From Paenibacillus piri (GTDB lineage Bacteria > Bacillota > Bacilli > Paenibacillales > NBRC-103111), in assembly GCF_004354045.1 (NCBI RefSeq), contig NZ_SMRT01000034.1:1-45313 (forward strand): 45,313 bases of DNA, written 5' to 3'. The notes beneath the pieces are model-generated. The model was not told where the DNA came from, did no database searches, and worked only from the letters and a program-made list of their open reading frames with translations. The translations under genes and the position numbers were made by a program. The first letter of the stretch is position 1. Each line of letters begins with the position of its first letter. Below, piece after piece: positions 24,481 to 34,100 of the stretch.

Positions 24481-24816
24481 TCAACGAAACCGGGGAGCAG
24501 CTGCCGCGGCAACCTGCTCCCCGGTTATCCCACTATCGTCTCCCGTTAATTGTGATTTCATTTTTTCCCTAAGCTCGATAAAGCAAGAAGCTCCTTTTAG
24601 TTCTGAAACGACATCATCAACACTTTGGAACTGTTTTGTTTTAAACATAAATGTTCGTTCCGTATCAATCTTAATCGCGTAAAAGCCATATGTGAAATCG
24701 GATAATTCCACCGCGGCAGTTCCGTAACCCTGAGTCTGAAGTCCAAGAATTACTAAATAAAACTGAATAATATAGGATATCCCCTTGTATACAAAGGAGT
24801 TGAAATCATGAGGCAA
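24481..24816 (-). CDS. Unrecognised small ORF, doubtful
   Basis: Possible 111-aa protein. The middle (VELSDFTYGFYAIKIDTERT then FMFKTKQFQSVDDVVSELKG) has protein-like composition, but no clear ribosome binding site precedes the ATG at 24816, and the first residues overlap the start of the plus-strand gene at 24808. The last codons run into a perfect GC hairpin (CCGGGGAGCAG/CTGCTCCCCGG, 24487-24525), where a terminator would be expected after, not within, a gene. It may be a frameshifted remnant. No family recognised. Confidence 0.3.
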   Translation of the reverse strand: MPHDFNSFVYKGISYIIQFYLVILGLQTQGYGTAAVELSDFTYGFYAIKIDTERTFMFKTKQFQSVDDVVSELKGASCFIELREKMKSQLTGDDSGITGEQVAAAAAPRFR

Positions 24817-25017
24817 TTTCCAGATGTAGCGATTATCGTCAGAAGCAAAAGAAATTTTGCTAACATTGGCAAATTCCGAATCATCGGAAGTGCAAATCCG
24901 TGCAGAAGGTTTATAAAAGTAGGGGCTCCAGTTAAAGATGCCGTGTTATGCCTTCTTCAGAATGGGTTTACAATAACTGAACAAGGAAATGTCGGTGTAT
25001 TTTTCCGCACTAGGTAA
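24808..25017 (+). CDS. Small uncharacterised basic protein
   Basis: A 69-aa ORF with a good ribosome binding site (AAAGGAG, 8 bases before ATG) and a following terminator at 25122. The sequence VRSKRNFANIGKFRIIGSAN then PVKDAVLCLLQNGFTITEQG looks like a compact folded domain with no membrane segment. I do not recognise the family and no function is proposed. Confidence 0.5.
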   Translation: MRQFPDVAIIVRSKRNFANIGKFRIIGSANPCRRFIKVGAPVKDAVLCLLQNGFTITEQGNVGVFFRTR

Positions 25018-25121
25018 GGTGACATATAACATTCCTTTATACATGCAAAATTACCCTTATTTATGTTTCTTAAACCGTCCGGAGTGCCCGGCATGATGAT
25101 TAAAAAATCACTTCAGATGCA

Positions 25122-25165
25122 GAAGGCTACCGATCAATGAACGGTAGCCTTCAGTTTGTTTATAT
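25122..25165 (+). terminator. Rho-independent terminator
   Basis: GAAGGCTACCG (25122-25132) and CGGTAGCCTTC (25142-25152) form a perfect 11-bp stem with a 9-base loop, followed on the plus strand by AGTTTGTTTAT. It ends the small plus-strand gene and may also serve the convergent minus-strand gene ending at 25187. Confidence 0.75.
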
Positions 25166-25186
25166 GATTCAACTTTCGTTACCCGT

Positions 25187-25804
25187 TCAATAAGACAAAC
25201 TATTTAAAGATTTAATGTACAATGAACCTTTATCAACTGAAGTCTCTATATATCCAACAATCTGCTCGAATGTGAATACGGATAAGTGCTGTTCAAGAAG
25301 GCCCTTATCATAATCCATATCCCCTATTACTAGTGGGATAAATTCCTTAATATCTTTACATTTGACCTCTTCGATTTCAATGATTGAATCACTCTTACTT
25401 AATGCCTCGCTTAATTGTTTTGTGAAGCCGTAGTACTCTAATAATTTCCCGTTAAGCAATCGAAAATCGTTATGGTATAGATTGAACAGGTCGGGATCAG
25501 CCTCCATTCTGTTTTTTAACCATGGAATATAAAAGCCCTGCAGCCAAATGTCATCGGCAATCAAGTGAGTTAAATATCCTTGTATGAAGCGGGAATCTTT
25601 ATTGGAGCTATATTTATGTATGAATGCCTTGTAATCAATATATCTGGAATAATCTTTATGATCGCCTTTGAAAAAATGGGACTGGTCTTTGGTTGAGACC
25701 GCATCTGGAGCAATCCCTCCCAAAAGAAATGATGTTTTGTCTTTGATCGACAGGCAATCTGCAATTTTATTCGCAATAACCAGGTGCATGATTCTTGAAC
25801 CCAA
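25187..25804 (-). CDS. Zinc-dependent phospholipase C-like protein
   Basis: A 205-aa protein matching the Zn_dep_PLPC pattern: MHLVIANKIADCL near the N-terminus, LLGGIAPDAV, HFFKGDHKDYSRYIDYKAFI and a metal-ligand helix FIQGYLTHLIADDIWLQGFY. Conserved His and Asp residues are those expected to bind zinc. There is no signal peptide, so it is probably cytoplasmic, and the substrate is unknown. The start is probably TTG (25802-25804), 7 bases after GGGGG. Confidence 0.72.
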   Translation of the reverse strand: MGSRIMHLVIANKIADCLSIKDKTSFLLGGIAPDAVSTKDQSHFFKGDHKDYSRYIDYKAFIHKYSSNKDSRFIQGYLTHLIADDIWLQGFYIPWLKNRMEADPDLFNLYHNDFRLLNGKLLEYYGFTKQLSEALSKSDSIIEIEEVKCKDIKEFIPLVIGDMDYDKGLLEQHLSVFTFEQIVGYIETSVDKGSLYIKSLNSLSY

Positions 25805-26032
25805 TTTAAATCCCCCCTGAAAACGGAATCAAAAGATCGTAATAAATTTTATCATACATCCTCGTCGATCTTACCATTTTTTTACTGATATTTTCATTAT
25901 ACTTACCTGATTATTCCTACAATAAAAAAAGCGACAGGCTTGGACAAAGAATTATGTCCTAAACTGCCGCGGCGGCCTGCTTTGTCATTGTATTAAACGG
26001 TTAGTGGGCCAAAACGGCCCCTTTTTCATCAA
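25805..26032. other. Intergenic region with two terminator-like hairpins
   Basis: GGGCC-AAAAC-GGCCC (26006-26020) followed by CTTTTTC is a plus-strand terminator-like hairpin. On the minus strand, GCCTGTCGCTTTTTTT ends at about 25925 after a partly complementary AAAGCAGGC, which would suit termination of sspH transcripts. No gene is seen. Confidence 0.45.
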
Positions 26033-26085
26033 AAACACGAATGTATCTTTGGCGGAAGGGCTTCGGTCAGAAGCTTTTCTTATTA
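26033..26085. repeat. Dispersed copy of the variable stem-loop of palindromic unit A
   Basis: The sequence from AAAACACGAATGTATCTT to AGAAGCTTTTCTTA matches 16932-16983 except around the TGG/CGT positions. It retains the inner hairpin GCTTC-GGTCA-GAAGC but has no conserved core beside it. The match stops at the sspH stop codon. Confidence 0.75.
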
Positions 26086-26262
26086 ATGCTCCTCCAAAGT
26101 GTATAAAGGAACCTCTTGTTCATTTTCCGGTTCATGAAGCGGGTAGATTCTGGCGGTTTCATTTTTTTCATCAACATTTTGAATATAAATGGGAATGCCA
26201 TTATAGGTTACCTTGGTCATAACCGGCGAAGCGGCAATCTCCATTGCCCGTTGTCCGTTCAT
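26083..26262 (-). CDS. sspH: H-type small acid-soluble spore protein
   Basis: A 59-codon gene: MNGQRAMEIAASPVMTKVTY then NGIPIYIQNVDEKNETARIY, ending PLYTLEEH. This matches the SspH family (MN-x-QRA-x-EIA-x-SPVM and NETARIYPL), minor acid-soluble proteins made in the forespore. The ribosome binding site is GGGAGG, 8 bases before ATG. A sigma-G-like promoter lies at 26295-26323. Presence of the gene shows the host forms endospores. Confidence 0.93.
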   Translation of the reverse strand: MNGQRAMEIAASPVMTKVTYNGIPIYIQNVDEKNETARIYPLHEPENEQEVPLYTLEEH

Positions 26263-26294
26263 TTCATGAACCTCCCTTTTTTTTCTACGATTAT

Positions 26295-26323
26295 TATCAT
26301 GTTTACTTTGTAATTTTTTATTC
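26295..26323 (-). promoter_or_regulatory. Sigma-G-like promoter of sspH
   Basis: On the minus strand GAATA (26319-26323) and CATGATA (26295-26301) are 17 bp apart, matching the forespore sigma-G pattern GHATR-N17/18-CATnnTA. It lies 33 bases upstream of the sspH start, as expected for SASP genes. Confidence 0.65.
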
Positions 26324-26355
26324 CTTGTAACTAGTCCATAAGGAGGCCACAGGAA

Positions 26356-27708
26356 TTATGATATGGGCAGCCGAACGATAAAGACGGTTCCTTGACCAAG
26401 CTCGCTTTCTACGTGAATCGTACCGTCATGGGCCGTTACGATGCCTTTGGCTATGGCCAGCCCGAGCCCCATTCCGCCGTTGCTTTGCACTTGCGCCTGA
26501 TCCGTACGGTAAAACCGATCGAAGAGGTACGGCAGATGGTTCGGATCCATTCCGGGGCCCGTGTCGGCTATGTCAATCCGCACATATCCGGAATCGCCTT
26601 GTCCGGTCGCTTCTTCCCGAATCGTAATCGTGATGAGGCCTTCCGTGGGCGTATGGCGAACAGCGTTAACGATCAGATTGAGAAAAACTTGCGCCATACG
26701 GTTCGGATCAACATAAGCTAAGGAAATCCCGCCTTCCTCGGTTACATGGATACGAATCCGCTTTTGGTCGAAGTCGTGAGACACCCGTTCGACAACTCGG
26801 TTCAGCAGCTTCGGCAAATCCGTCGCTTCCCGATCCATTGGCAGTTTTTTTGCTTCTGCTAAGGAAAGAAGGTGAAGATCGTCGACCAATCGGGTGAGGC
26901 GAATAAGTTCATCCTGTAAGGGCAGCAAGCTTTCCGGCTCGACACGGCGGCTGCTTTGCTGTACCAGATCCAGTTTGCCGCGAATGATCGTGATCGGCGT
27001 TCTAAGCTCGTGCGCCACGTCGGCAACCAGATTTCTCCGATGCTCTTCCAGGCTTTGTATTAAACGGGACATTTCATTAAATGCCTGGGCTACCTGCCCG
27101 TATTCATCCCGTGTCGAAATTGCAGCCTGCACTCCGAACTCCCCCCGCCCCATCCGGTCGATTGCTGCAATCAATTGGCGGAGAGGTGCGGTAAACCGTT
27201 GAGACAGCCACCAGGCTACCCCTAAAGATATACCGATGAACAGAACCGCACTCGGTATCAGTAAAAAAAGAATCGAAATAGGAAGGCCGATCCGCAGCTT
27301 GGACAGCGCGGCAACTTCCGAATCGTAATAGTATATAACCGCTATCGTTTTCCCATTTCGTTCCATAGGTTGACGAATCCCCAACCGTTTAATCAGTGGA
27401 ACGGCTTCTTCTCCTTTTTGAAAAAGGATTTGATCCTGGGGAGATACGAGCAGAAAACTCGCTGGTGTTCCGGTAATTGAACGGCTCAAGGCGTCGTCCA
27501 GCTGCTGAACTCCTTCCCATGATTGGCGGTTATTATCATAATATCGGACAAACTGCCCGGCTAATCGGTCCACCTCGCCGCCTCGTGCGGAGTCCACCAC
27601 TGCATTTAAGGATTCCCGGACGACCAACTGTGTAATCAAACAGAAAACGAGAATTAAACATGCGATAAAAAAAGTCATAGCAAGAAATAACTTGCGCCTT
27701 ACTTTCAT
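26356..27708 (-). CDS. Sensor histidine kinase
   Basis: Membrane histidine kinase of 450 aa: helix 1 at about 6-28, an extracytoplasmic sensor to about 140, helix 2 at about 142-168, HAMP at about 171-223, then HisKA with His233 in VADVAHELRTPITIIRGKLD. The ATP-binding domain has N-box LIVNAVRHTP, G1 DTGPGMD and G2 GGMGLGLAI. It overlaps the response regulator gene by 4 bases (ATGA). BaeS/ResE-like architecture; the signal is unknown. Confidence 0.9.
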   Translation of the reverse strand: MKVRRKLFLAMTFFIACLILVFCLITQLVVRESLNAVVDSARGGEVDRLAGQFVRYYDNNRQSWEGVQQLDDALSRSITGTPASFLLVSPQDQILFQKGEEAVPLIKRLGIRQPMERNGKTIAVIYYYDSEVAALSKLRIGLPISILFLLIPSAVLFIGISLGVAWWLSQRFTAPLRQLIAAIDRMGRGEFGVQAAISTRDEYGQVAQAFNEMSRLIQSLEEHRRNLVADVAHELRTPITIIRGKLDLVQQSSRRVEPESLLPLQDELIRLTRLVDDLHLLSLAEAKKLPMDREATDLPKLLNRVVERVSHDFDQKRIRIHVTEEGGISLAYVDPNRMAQVFLNLIVNAVRHTPTEGLITITIREEATGQGDSGYVRIDIADTGPGMDPNHLPYLFDRFYRTDQAQVQSNGGMGLGLAIAKGIVTAHDGTIHVESELGQGTVFIVRLPIS

Positions 27709-28391
27709 GGACGGTCACCAAAACGGTATCCGAATCCGTATACAGTCTGAACAAATACAGGATGGGCAGGGTCATCTTCGATTTTTTTGCGAATTCGGCT
27801 TATATGCGCATCTACCGTACGTTCGTCATTCAGGATATCATCGGCCAAAGCCGCTTGCAGAAGCTGAAGACGGCTGTACACAATACCCGGCCTGGCAGAA
27901 AGAGTGAGCAAAAGTTTGAATTCCGTGGGAGTAAGAGCAATTTCTTTGCCATGTTTCCATACCCGGCACTCAGCCTCCGAAATCGAAAGCTCCCGATAAT
28001 GAAAGATCGGAGTTGCAGCTTCGTATCCGTTTATTCTCCGCAGAACGGAACGAATCCGGGCCGCCAGTTCTCTGAGCGAAAACGGCTTCGTGATGAAATC
28101 GTCTGCCCCGACCTCCAGCCCGACGATTTTGTCCGATTCTTCCGCTCGCGCGGTCACCATGATGATCCCGACCGGCCCCATTTTGCGTAGCTCCCTGCAG
28201 ACGTCGAGACCGCTCATCCCGGGAAGCATCCAGTCCAGAATGATCAAAGAAGGCTTCATTTCCTTCGCTTTGACCAGTGCCTCGCTTCCAGTTTTGGCCG
28301 TCTCGGTAAGATATCCTTCCTCCAGCAGAAAAGGCTCCATAAATTCAAGCACCCGTTCTTCGTCATCCACCAGCAGCAATTTGTGCGACAT
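27705..28391 (-). CDS. OmpR-family response regulator
   Basis: A 228-aa regulator. The receiver domain has acidic residues DDEE at about 9-12, phospho-acceptor Asp53 in LIILDWMLPG and Lys near 103 in ITKPFS. The C-terminal winged helix is typical of OmpR/PhoB (LTPTEFKLLLTLSARPG, RTVDAHISRIRKKIEDDP, VYGFGYRF). Partner of the following kinase gene. It is divergent from a membrane protein gene at 28514, a likely target. Confidence 0.92.
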   Translation of the reverse strand: MSHKLLLVDDEERVLEFMEPFLLEEGYLTETAKTGSEALVKAKEMKPSLIILDWMLPGMSGLDVCRELRKMGPVGIIMVTARAEESDKIVGLEVGADDFITKPFSLRELAARIRSVLRRINGYEAATPIFHYRELSISEAECRVWKHGKEIALTPTEFKLLLTLSARPGIVYSRLQLLQAALADDILNDERTVDAHISRIRKKIEDDPAHPVFVQTVYGFGYRFGDRP

Positions 28392-28513
28392 TCGGTAAAA
28401 CTTCCCTTCCTCGTCAAAATTTCATCAAACCCGTAATCGATCGCAATAAGTTTGCAACAAATAACGGTTAAGATAAAGATAAAAATAATTTGGATTATGG
28501 AGGTTTAATCACA

Positions 28514-29038
28514 ATGGCTCTCAAGCTGAACTTAAAACAAAAAAACATCCTGGTCGCGCTCCATGTGATTTCGGTTGCAGCCTGGTTTGGCGCTACTTTA
28601 TGCATGTTATTGCTGTTGTTCTATGTGAAGAAGGCGCAGAATGGAGAACAGTTATATTACTTTCTGGAAAGCATGCATGTGCTCGATGACAATCTCATCA
28701 AATACCCTGCCTTGACCACTTTGTTGACAGGTATTTTGTTATCCTTATGGACCCAGTGGGGCTTAGTGAAATATTATTGGATCGTGATTAAGCTGGTCTT
28801 GACCATTGTCACGATCCTGATTGGCATATTCTTTATTAATGATTGGTTTTCGTTTTTACTCGCTGCGGCCAAAGAACGTGGTTATGCCGCGATGCAAAGT
28901 CAAGATTTTCAATCGACATGGCAGGCAAACGTTTGGGCTGCCGTTTTTAATACTGCGGCTTATGGCTTCATGGTCGTCATTACCTATTTCAAGCCTTTTG
29001 GTAAGATAAGGAAAACCGTTAAGACAAAAGCTGATTGA
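28514..29038 (+). CDS. Integral membrane protein, DUF2269-like
   Basis: A 174-aa protein with four hydrophobic segments: ILVALHVISVAAWFGATLCM, YPALTTLLTGILLSLWTQWG, WIVIKLVLTIVTILIGIFFI and VWAAVFNTAAYGFMVVITYF. The arrangement resembles DUF2269/YkoY-type small membrane proteins. The ATG at 28514 follows GGAGG by 10 bases; an upstream ATG at 28490 lacks a site. Transcribed away from the two-component genes, which may control it. Function unknown. Confidence 0.7.
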   Translation: MALKLNLKQKNILVALHVISVAAWFGATLCMLLLLFYVKKAQNGEQLYYFLESMHVLDDNLIKYPALTTLLTGILLSLWTQWGLVKYYWIVIKLVLTIVTILIGIFFINDWFSFLLAAAKERGYAAMQSQDFQSTWQANVWAAVFNTAAYGFMVVITYFKPFGKIRKTVKTKAD

Positions 29039-29076
29039 TTTCCTTCCGGTTATCTGAACCTCTGTTTTTTCGGATG

Positions 29077-30012
29077 CTAATTCATAATCTCCTCCGCAGA
29101 CCACAACCTTGTTTTTCCGAGCCCCATCGTCCACAGCCGCTCCGGCGGGAGTCCACGCCGCTCCCATTCGGCATGCAGCCGGTCCAACGCCTCCTTCGGT
29201 GTATCGTCCGCAAGACGGAAAGCACCGTAATGCATCGGTACGAAAATGCTTCCCCCAACGTCGACGAACGTCTGCACCGCTTCCTCCGGCGACATATGCG
29301 AGTCGCGCATGAACCACTCCGGTTCGTACGCCCCGATCGGGATCAAGGCAACGCGGATATCGCCGTACCTCATGCCGATTTCGCGAAAGATGCCGTCATA
29401 GCCGCTGTCGCCGGCGAAATACAGGCAATCCGCGCCATGATGCATCACCCAGCCGCCCCAATGCGACGTATTCGTGTCCCACGGCGTTCGCCGCGTCCAA
29501 TGCTTGGCAGGCACGAAGCCGAACGTTACACCGCCGATGCGCTTCTCGGACCACCAAGTAAGCTCCTCGACCCGACGCAACCCCTTACGGCGGAGCCATC
29601 CGCCGAGCCCCTCCGGGACGAGCAAAACGAAGTCGCCCGGCAGGTTAAGCAGGCTGCCTAAATGAAGGTGGTCGTAGTGCGCATGCGACAAAACTACGAC
29701 GTCGATCGGCGGCAACGCCTTCATCGGGATGCCTGGCGGCGACAGCCTCGGAGCGAAACCCATCCTTGCCGCCCAAACCGGATCGGTCACAATGTTAAGG
29801 CCGCCGAGTTGGACAAGAAACGTCGAGTGCCCGATGAACGTCACGGTCGGCTTCTCTCGATTGCCGGAAAGCAGCGCCATTTCTGGCTCAACGCGAGGAA
29901 CAGGAAACGATAAATCCTTCTTTTTCGAGCGGCGCTCCTTTTGCCATTGCCACAAATCTCCAAACGATTTGAGATTGGAAGAGCCATCTGCATTTACATA
30001 CCTCTTACCCAT
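29077..30012 (-). CDS. MBL-fold metallo-hydrolase, NAPE-PLD/UlaG-like
   Basis: Metallo-beta-lactamase-fold hydrolase (311 aa). The metal site is complete: LSHAHYDHL (HxHxDH), VPAKHW, YFAGDSGYDG and PMHYGAF. The order FIGHSTFLVQLGGLNIVTDP and the RRTPWDTNTSHWGGWVM segment are typical of the NAPE-PLD-like subgroup. Homologues often start with a membrane helix. Just upstream, in a different frame, GGVFVAGAALGFAMIALHSM and VGRSIRVYK could be that helix, and a single extra A before ATGGGT would join the frames. The start at 30012 is therefore uncertain. Confidence 0.83.
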   Translation of the reverse strand: MGKRYVNADGSSNLKSFGDLWQWQKERRSKKKDLSFPVPRVEPEMALLSGNREKPTVTFIGHSTFLVQLGGLNIVTDPVWAARMGFAPRLSPPGIPMKALPPIDVVVLSHAHYDHLHLGSLLNLPGDFVLLVPEGLGGWLRRKGLRRVEELTWWSEKRIGGVTFGFVPAKHWTRRTPWDTNTSHWGGWVMHHGADCLYFAGDSGYDGIFREIGMRYGDIRVALIPIGAYEPEWFMRDSHMSPEEAVQTFVDVGGSIFVPMHYGAFRLADDTPKEALDRLHAEWERRGLPPERLWTMGLGKTRLWSAEEIMN

Positions 30013-30412
30013 TTGTATACCCTTATGCTCCTTCCGACAGATGTCGACGACATGCTGTGCAGGGCGATCATCGCGAAGCCTAACGCTGCTCCGGCAACAA
30101 AGACGCCCCCAATATATTTTTCGTCAAAACTATAGCAGCATTCTGCTATAATTTCTATTTTATAAGCTAATGGATGAAAAATAAAATTTAATGAACCCCA
30201 CGAGTTGTTTTGATGCAGACTAAATTTTTAAGAAGAAACCGCATCTATACAATAATTAATGTGATAAATTATTTATCATATAAAATTTTAGGATGTAAAT
30301 CAGATGCGTCCGGTTTTGTTGGGGTACAATTCGGAATACAATTTTTGAAATAAGAGATACTATGGGCTGAAATGGAAATTGTCTACAATGTTATGTATCA
30401 ATATCATTATGA
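30013..30412. other. Intergenic region with a 20-bp palindrome
   Basis: TATAGCAG-CATT-CTGCTATA (30131-30150) is a perfect palindrome of the size bound by dimeric repressors such as TetR or BlaI types, located upstream of the MBL-fold gene; no regulator gene is adjacent. The 30013-30120 part encodes a hydrophobic stretch on the minus strand (see the MBL gene). The remaining AT-rich part up to 30412 holds nothing I recognise. Confidence 0.5.
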
Positions 30413-31096
30413 ATGGACGTGGGAACTTTGTACCCGAAGTTAATGGCTAAGCTTTTCATTTATGTCTTTGTCATTCTATTTGCGGCAACCGAAGTCGCGG
30501 CTCATGAAGCCCCAACCGGAGAAGATTCCTCGCTACTCAGGGCTATAGAAAAAGGCGGTTATATTCTGTATCTTAGACATGGGGAGGCAACGGTCGGTGA
30601 AGATCAAACCGAGCTAAACTTCAATGATTGCAGAACCCAGAGAAATTTAAGTGAACATGGAAGAGATCAGGCCAGGGCATTCGGAGTTATTTATGGAAAA
30701 CAATTGATCCCTATTCGATATCCGGTTATGTCCAGCCCCTATTGCCGGGCGCGGGAAACAGCTGAAATTATCTTTGGGAAACAAAACGTTGTCGTAGCTC
30801 CCGTCTTGGCTTCCATAGAAAAATTAAGAATAGAAAGTTATCCGGCCGAAAAAAAACAACAGATCTTGTCGGATCTGTCGAAGATTTTTGAAACTCCTCC
30901 TGCTCATGGAACAAATACGGTCATTGTCGCTCATACTTTTCTCCCGCATGTGGCCCTTGGCGATATCCCAAACTTGGGAACCGTCATCATAAAACCGAAA
31001 GGAACCGGCCGCGGCTATGAAATAGTGGGCAGAATCAGCTTTGATCAATTTATTCAACTAACCCAGGATCTCAACACGAGCCATATAAGAAGATAG
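30413..31096 (+). CDS. Histidine phosphatase family protein, probably exported
   Basis: A 227-aa phosphoglycerate-mutase-like phosphatase. The RHG motif YLRHGEATVGEDQTELNF carries the phospho-accepting His, SSPYCRARETAEIIFG the second Arg, and VIVAHTF the second catalytic His. The N-terminus (MAKLFIYVFVILFAATEVAA, from the 11th codon) resembles a signal peptide cleaved before HEAPTG. The start is uncertain: ATG at 30413 or 30443, neither with a strong ribosome binding site. Substrate unknown. Confidence 0.8.
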   Translation: MDVGTLYPKLMAKLFIYVFVILFAATEVAAHEAPTGEDSSLLRAIEKGGYILYLRHGEATVGEDQTELNFNDCRTQRNLSEHGRDQARAFGVIYGKQLIPIRYPVMSSPYCRARETAEIIFGKQNVVVAPVLASIEKLRIESYPAEKKQQILSDLSKIFETPPAHGTNTVIVAHTFLPHVALGDIPNLGTVIIKPKGTGRGYEIVGRISFDQFIQLTQDLNTSHIRR

Positions 31097-31143
31097 TCTT
31101 TTGGCCTTCTCTGCCCGATTTCAAGCTGCGAAAACTTGAGTTA

Positions 31144-31179
31144 AAAGAAAAAAAGCCACCTGACATTCCAGTTGGCTTT
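31144..31179 (-). terminator. Rho-independent terminator of the repeat-protein gene
   Basis: AAAGCCA-A-CTG and CAG-G-TGGCTTT form an 11-bp stem with one mismatch; on the minus strand TTTTTTCTTTT follows. It lies just beyond the stop at 31191. Confidence 0.85.
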
Positions 31180-31190
31180 AGCTGTGTTAC

Positions 31191-34100
31191 TTATTCCAAG
31201 GTTCCGATTGCAATCCAGTTAACGGTTCCTAGAAGCTCCGGCGAGTATTTGCTGCGGGTTATTCGAATTGAAGCGCCGACAGTTTGCTTGTTTTCAATAA
31301 CAGCGTAACACGCTTCTTGATCTGTTGTCGCTACAAGCACATATTGTTCATTGGCAAAAAGCTGATCGAAGATGACATCAAGAACTACGCTTTCTTCCAC
31401 CGAATCCATATGAAACGTCTCCAGTCCAAATTGTTGAACCGTAGCTGCTTTAACGGACTGCACAGGCTGAAACGACAACGGCTGCGGGGGTGCCGCTCCT
31501 TCCGCAACAGGCTCTGTTTGTACGTCTTCATTCGGAATGGGTGCCGGTGCTGAAGCCGTATCTTTGGTTTGCAACATTAAGGCTGCAGTAGTTTGCAATT
31601 GCAATTGCAGCATCTTATCCAGGTGCATCATCGAAATGATGCCCGGCAACAGGTGATAGCTTGAGATGGATTCCTGCCTGATGTGCATGCCGTCGATGGA
31701 ATCATTACTCAAATGCTCTCCGCTCACGGTGCCGGACGCGAGATGCACCGCCTTTACGGCTCCTTCGGCAAGCTTTGCAGATGTCACTGCCTCGTCAGCG
31801 AGCTGCGCTGTGCCAATCGCTTCCTCAGCTACATGCCCGCAGCTTACCGCACCTTCAGCCAGCTTCGTCGCCGTTACCGCCGCCTCTGCCAGCTGCAACG
31901 TACCGATCGACTCTGCGGCTACATGCTCACCGTTTACGGCGTCTATGGCCAGCTTCTCTGATGTTACCGCCTGCTCCGCCAGTTGCAACGTACCGATCGC
32001 TTCTGCGGCTACATGTGCAGTGTCTACTGCCCCTGCAGCCAGCTTCGCTGCCGTCACTGCTTTTGCTGCCAGTTGCACCGTGCCAACCGCCTCCGCGGCG
32101 AGCTTCGCCCCCGTTACCGCCTCCTCCGCCAGCTGCAGCGTACCGATCGCTTCCGCGGCTACGTGCGCGGTACTTACTGCGCCTTCTGCCAGCTTCTCTG
32201 CCGTCACTGCTTCCGCGGCCAGTTGCACCGTGCCGACCGCCCCCGCGGCGATATGGCTATCGCTTACCGCTTCTGCGGCCAGCTTTGCTCCTGTTACCGC
32301 CTGCTCCGCCAACTGAACCGTGCCGATCGCTTCCACTGATACATGCATGCCGCTTACCGCGCCTTCGGCGAGCTTCGCTCCTGTTACCGCCGACTCAGCC
32401 AGCTGCAACGTACCGATCGACTCTGCCGCTACATGTACGCCGCTTACCGCGCCTTCTGCGAGCTTCGCTCCTGTTACCGCCGACTCAGCTAACTGCGGTG
32501 TGCCGATCGCTCCTTCCGTCACATGGACTCTGCCTACTGCACCTACGGCCAGCTTTCCCGATGTCACTGCATTCGCGGCCAGTTTCTCCGCTGTCACTGC
32601 ATCCGCTGCCAAATGCGCCGTACTGATCGCTTCCGCCGATACGTGCCGGCTGTTAACCGCCAGTGCAGCCAGCTTCGCGGCTGTCACCGATTGCTCGGCA
32701 AGATGAGCCGTGCCGATCGATTTCGTCGCCACATGCCCCCCGCTCACAACGCCCGCAGCCAGCTTCTCCGCCGTCACCGATTGCTCGGCAAGGTGCACGG
32801 TACCGATTGCTTCCGCTGCCACATGCGCACCGCCCACTGAATAGGCGGCCAGCTTCGCTGCCGTCACCGATTGCTCCGCGAGGTGCCACGTGCCGATCGC
32901 TTCCGTCAGCACGTGGCGGCCGCTTACAACGCCCAGGGCCAACTTTTCCGCGGTCACTGCTTGCTCGGCCAGTTGATCTGTGCCTATGGCCTCAGCCGTT
33001 ATATGCCGGCTGCTCACCACGCCTTCAGCCAGCTTCCCTGCCGTTACCGATTGCTCGGCAAGATGTCTGGTGCCGATCGCTTCCTCCGCCACGTGACCGC
33101 CTCTTATCGCGCCTTCAGCCAGCTTCTCTGCCGTCACCGAACGTTCCGCCAGCTGCACAGTTCCAATCGCTTCTTCCGCCACATGCCGGCCGTTCACCGC
33201 ACCTGCGGCCAGTTTTTCCTCCGTCACCGCTTCTGCACCCAGATGCGCCGTACCTATTGCTTTCAGTGTAATGTGCCGGCCGCTTACCGTGTTTGCCGCC
33301 AGCTTCTCGCTTGTCACCGCATCTGCGGCAAGCTGGTCTGTGAGGACCGACTTCGCCGCCAAGTGTTCGCTGTTTACGATGCCTGCAGACAGATGCATGG
33401 ATGTTACTGCGCCGGCGGCGATATGCCGCTGCTCCACTGCACCTTCAGCGAGCTGTTGTGCCCGTACGGCTGATTCTGACAAATGCGCGGTCGTAACCGC
33501 GTCGTCGGCCAACTTTTCCGAAGTCACTGCTTGGTCGGCCAGCTTTTCTCTGGTGACCGACTCCGTTGCCAAGTGAATTGCTTTCACAATCGCCTTCGCG
33601 AGGTGGATCGGTTGAACAGTACCGGCTGCCAGATGCTCTCCCAGCACCGCTTCGCGGGCGAGCTTGTCGGATGTGACGCTGCCTTGGGCCAGCTTCGACG
33701 CTGTCACTGCCAAGTTAGTCAGTTTGTCTGTTGACACGGATTCGCTGGCGAGCTTAGATGTAGTTACGCTTTGGTTAGCCAGCGCTCCTGATAAAACCGC
33801 ACCTTCCAAAATATGCTGCTGTTGAATGGAGCCAAAAGCCAGCTTCTCCGAGGTTACAGCACGGTCTTGCAATTTTCCGGTACCAATGGATTGATCCTGC
33901 AGATGTTCCTTGCCTACAGCTGACTGGCTCAAATGTACCGATTGTATCGCTTTTTCGCTCACATGTGCGCTGCCGATCGCCGAATCCGAAACATGTTCGG
34001 AAGAAACAGCCTTTTTGCCGAGCTTTGTTGAAGTAACAGCTTGATTAGCCAGTTTAGCGGCAGTCACCGCCGCTTCACCCAATTGTCCGCTGCCTACGCT

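Noticed and set aside
28856..29317. 153-codon minus-strand ORF across the 29-kb gene junction
   Set aside because: It covers the ends of two convergent, well-supported genes and is Arg/Gly-rich frame noise.
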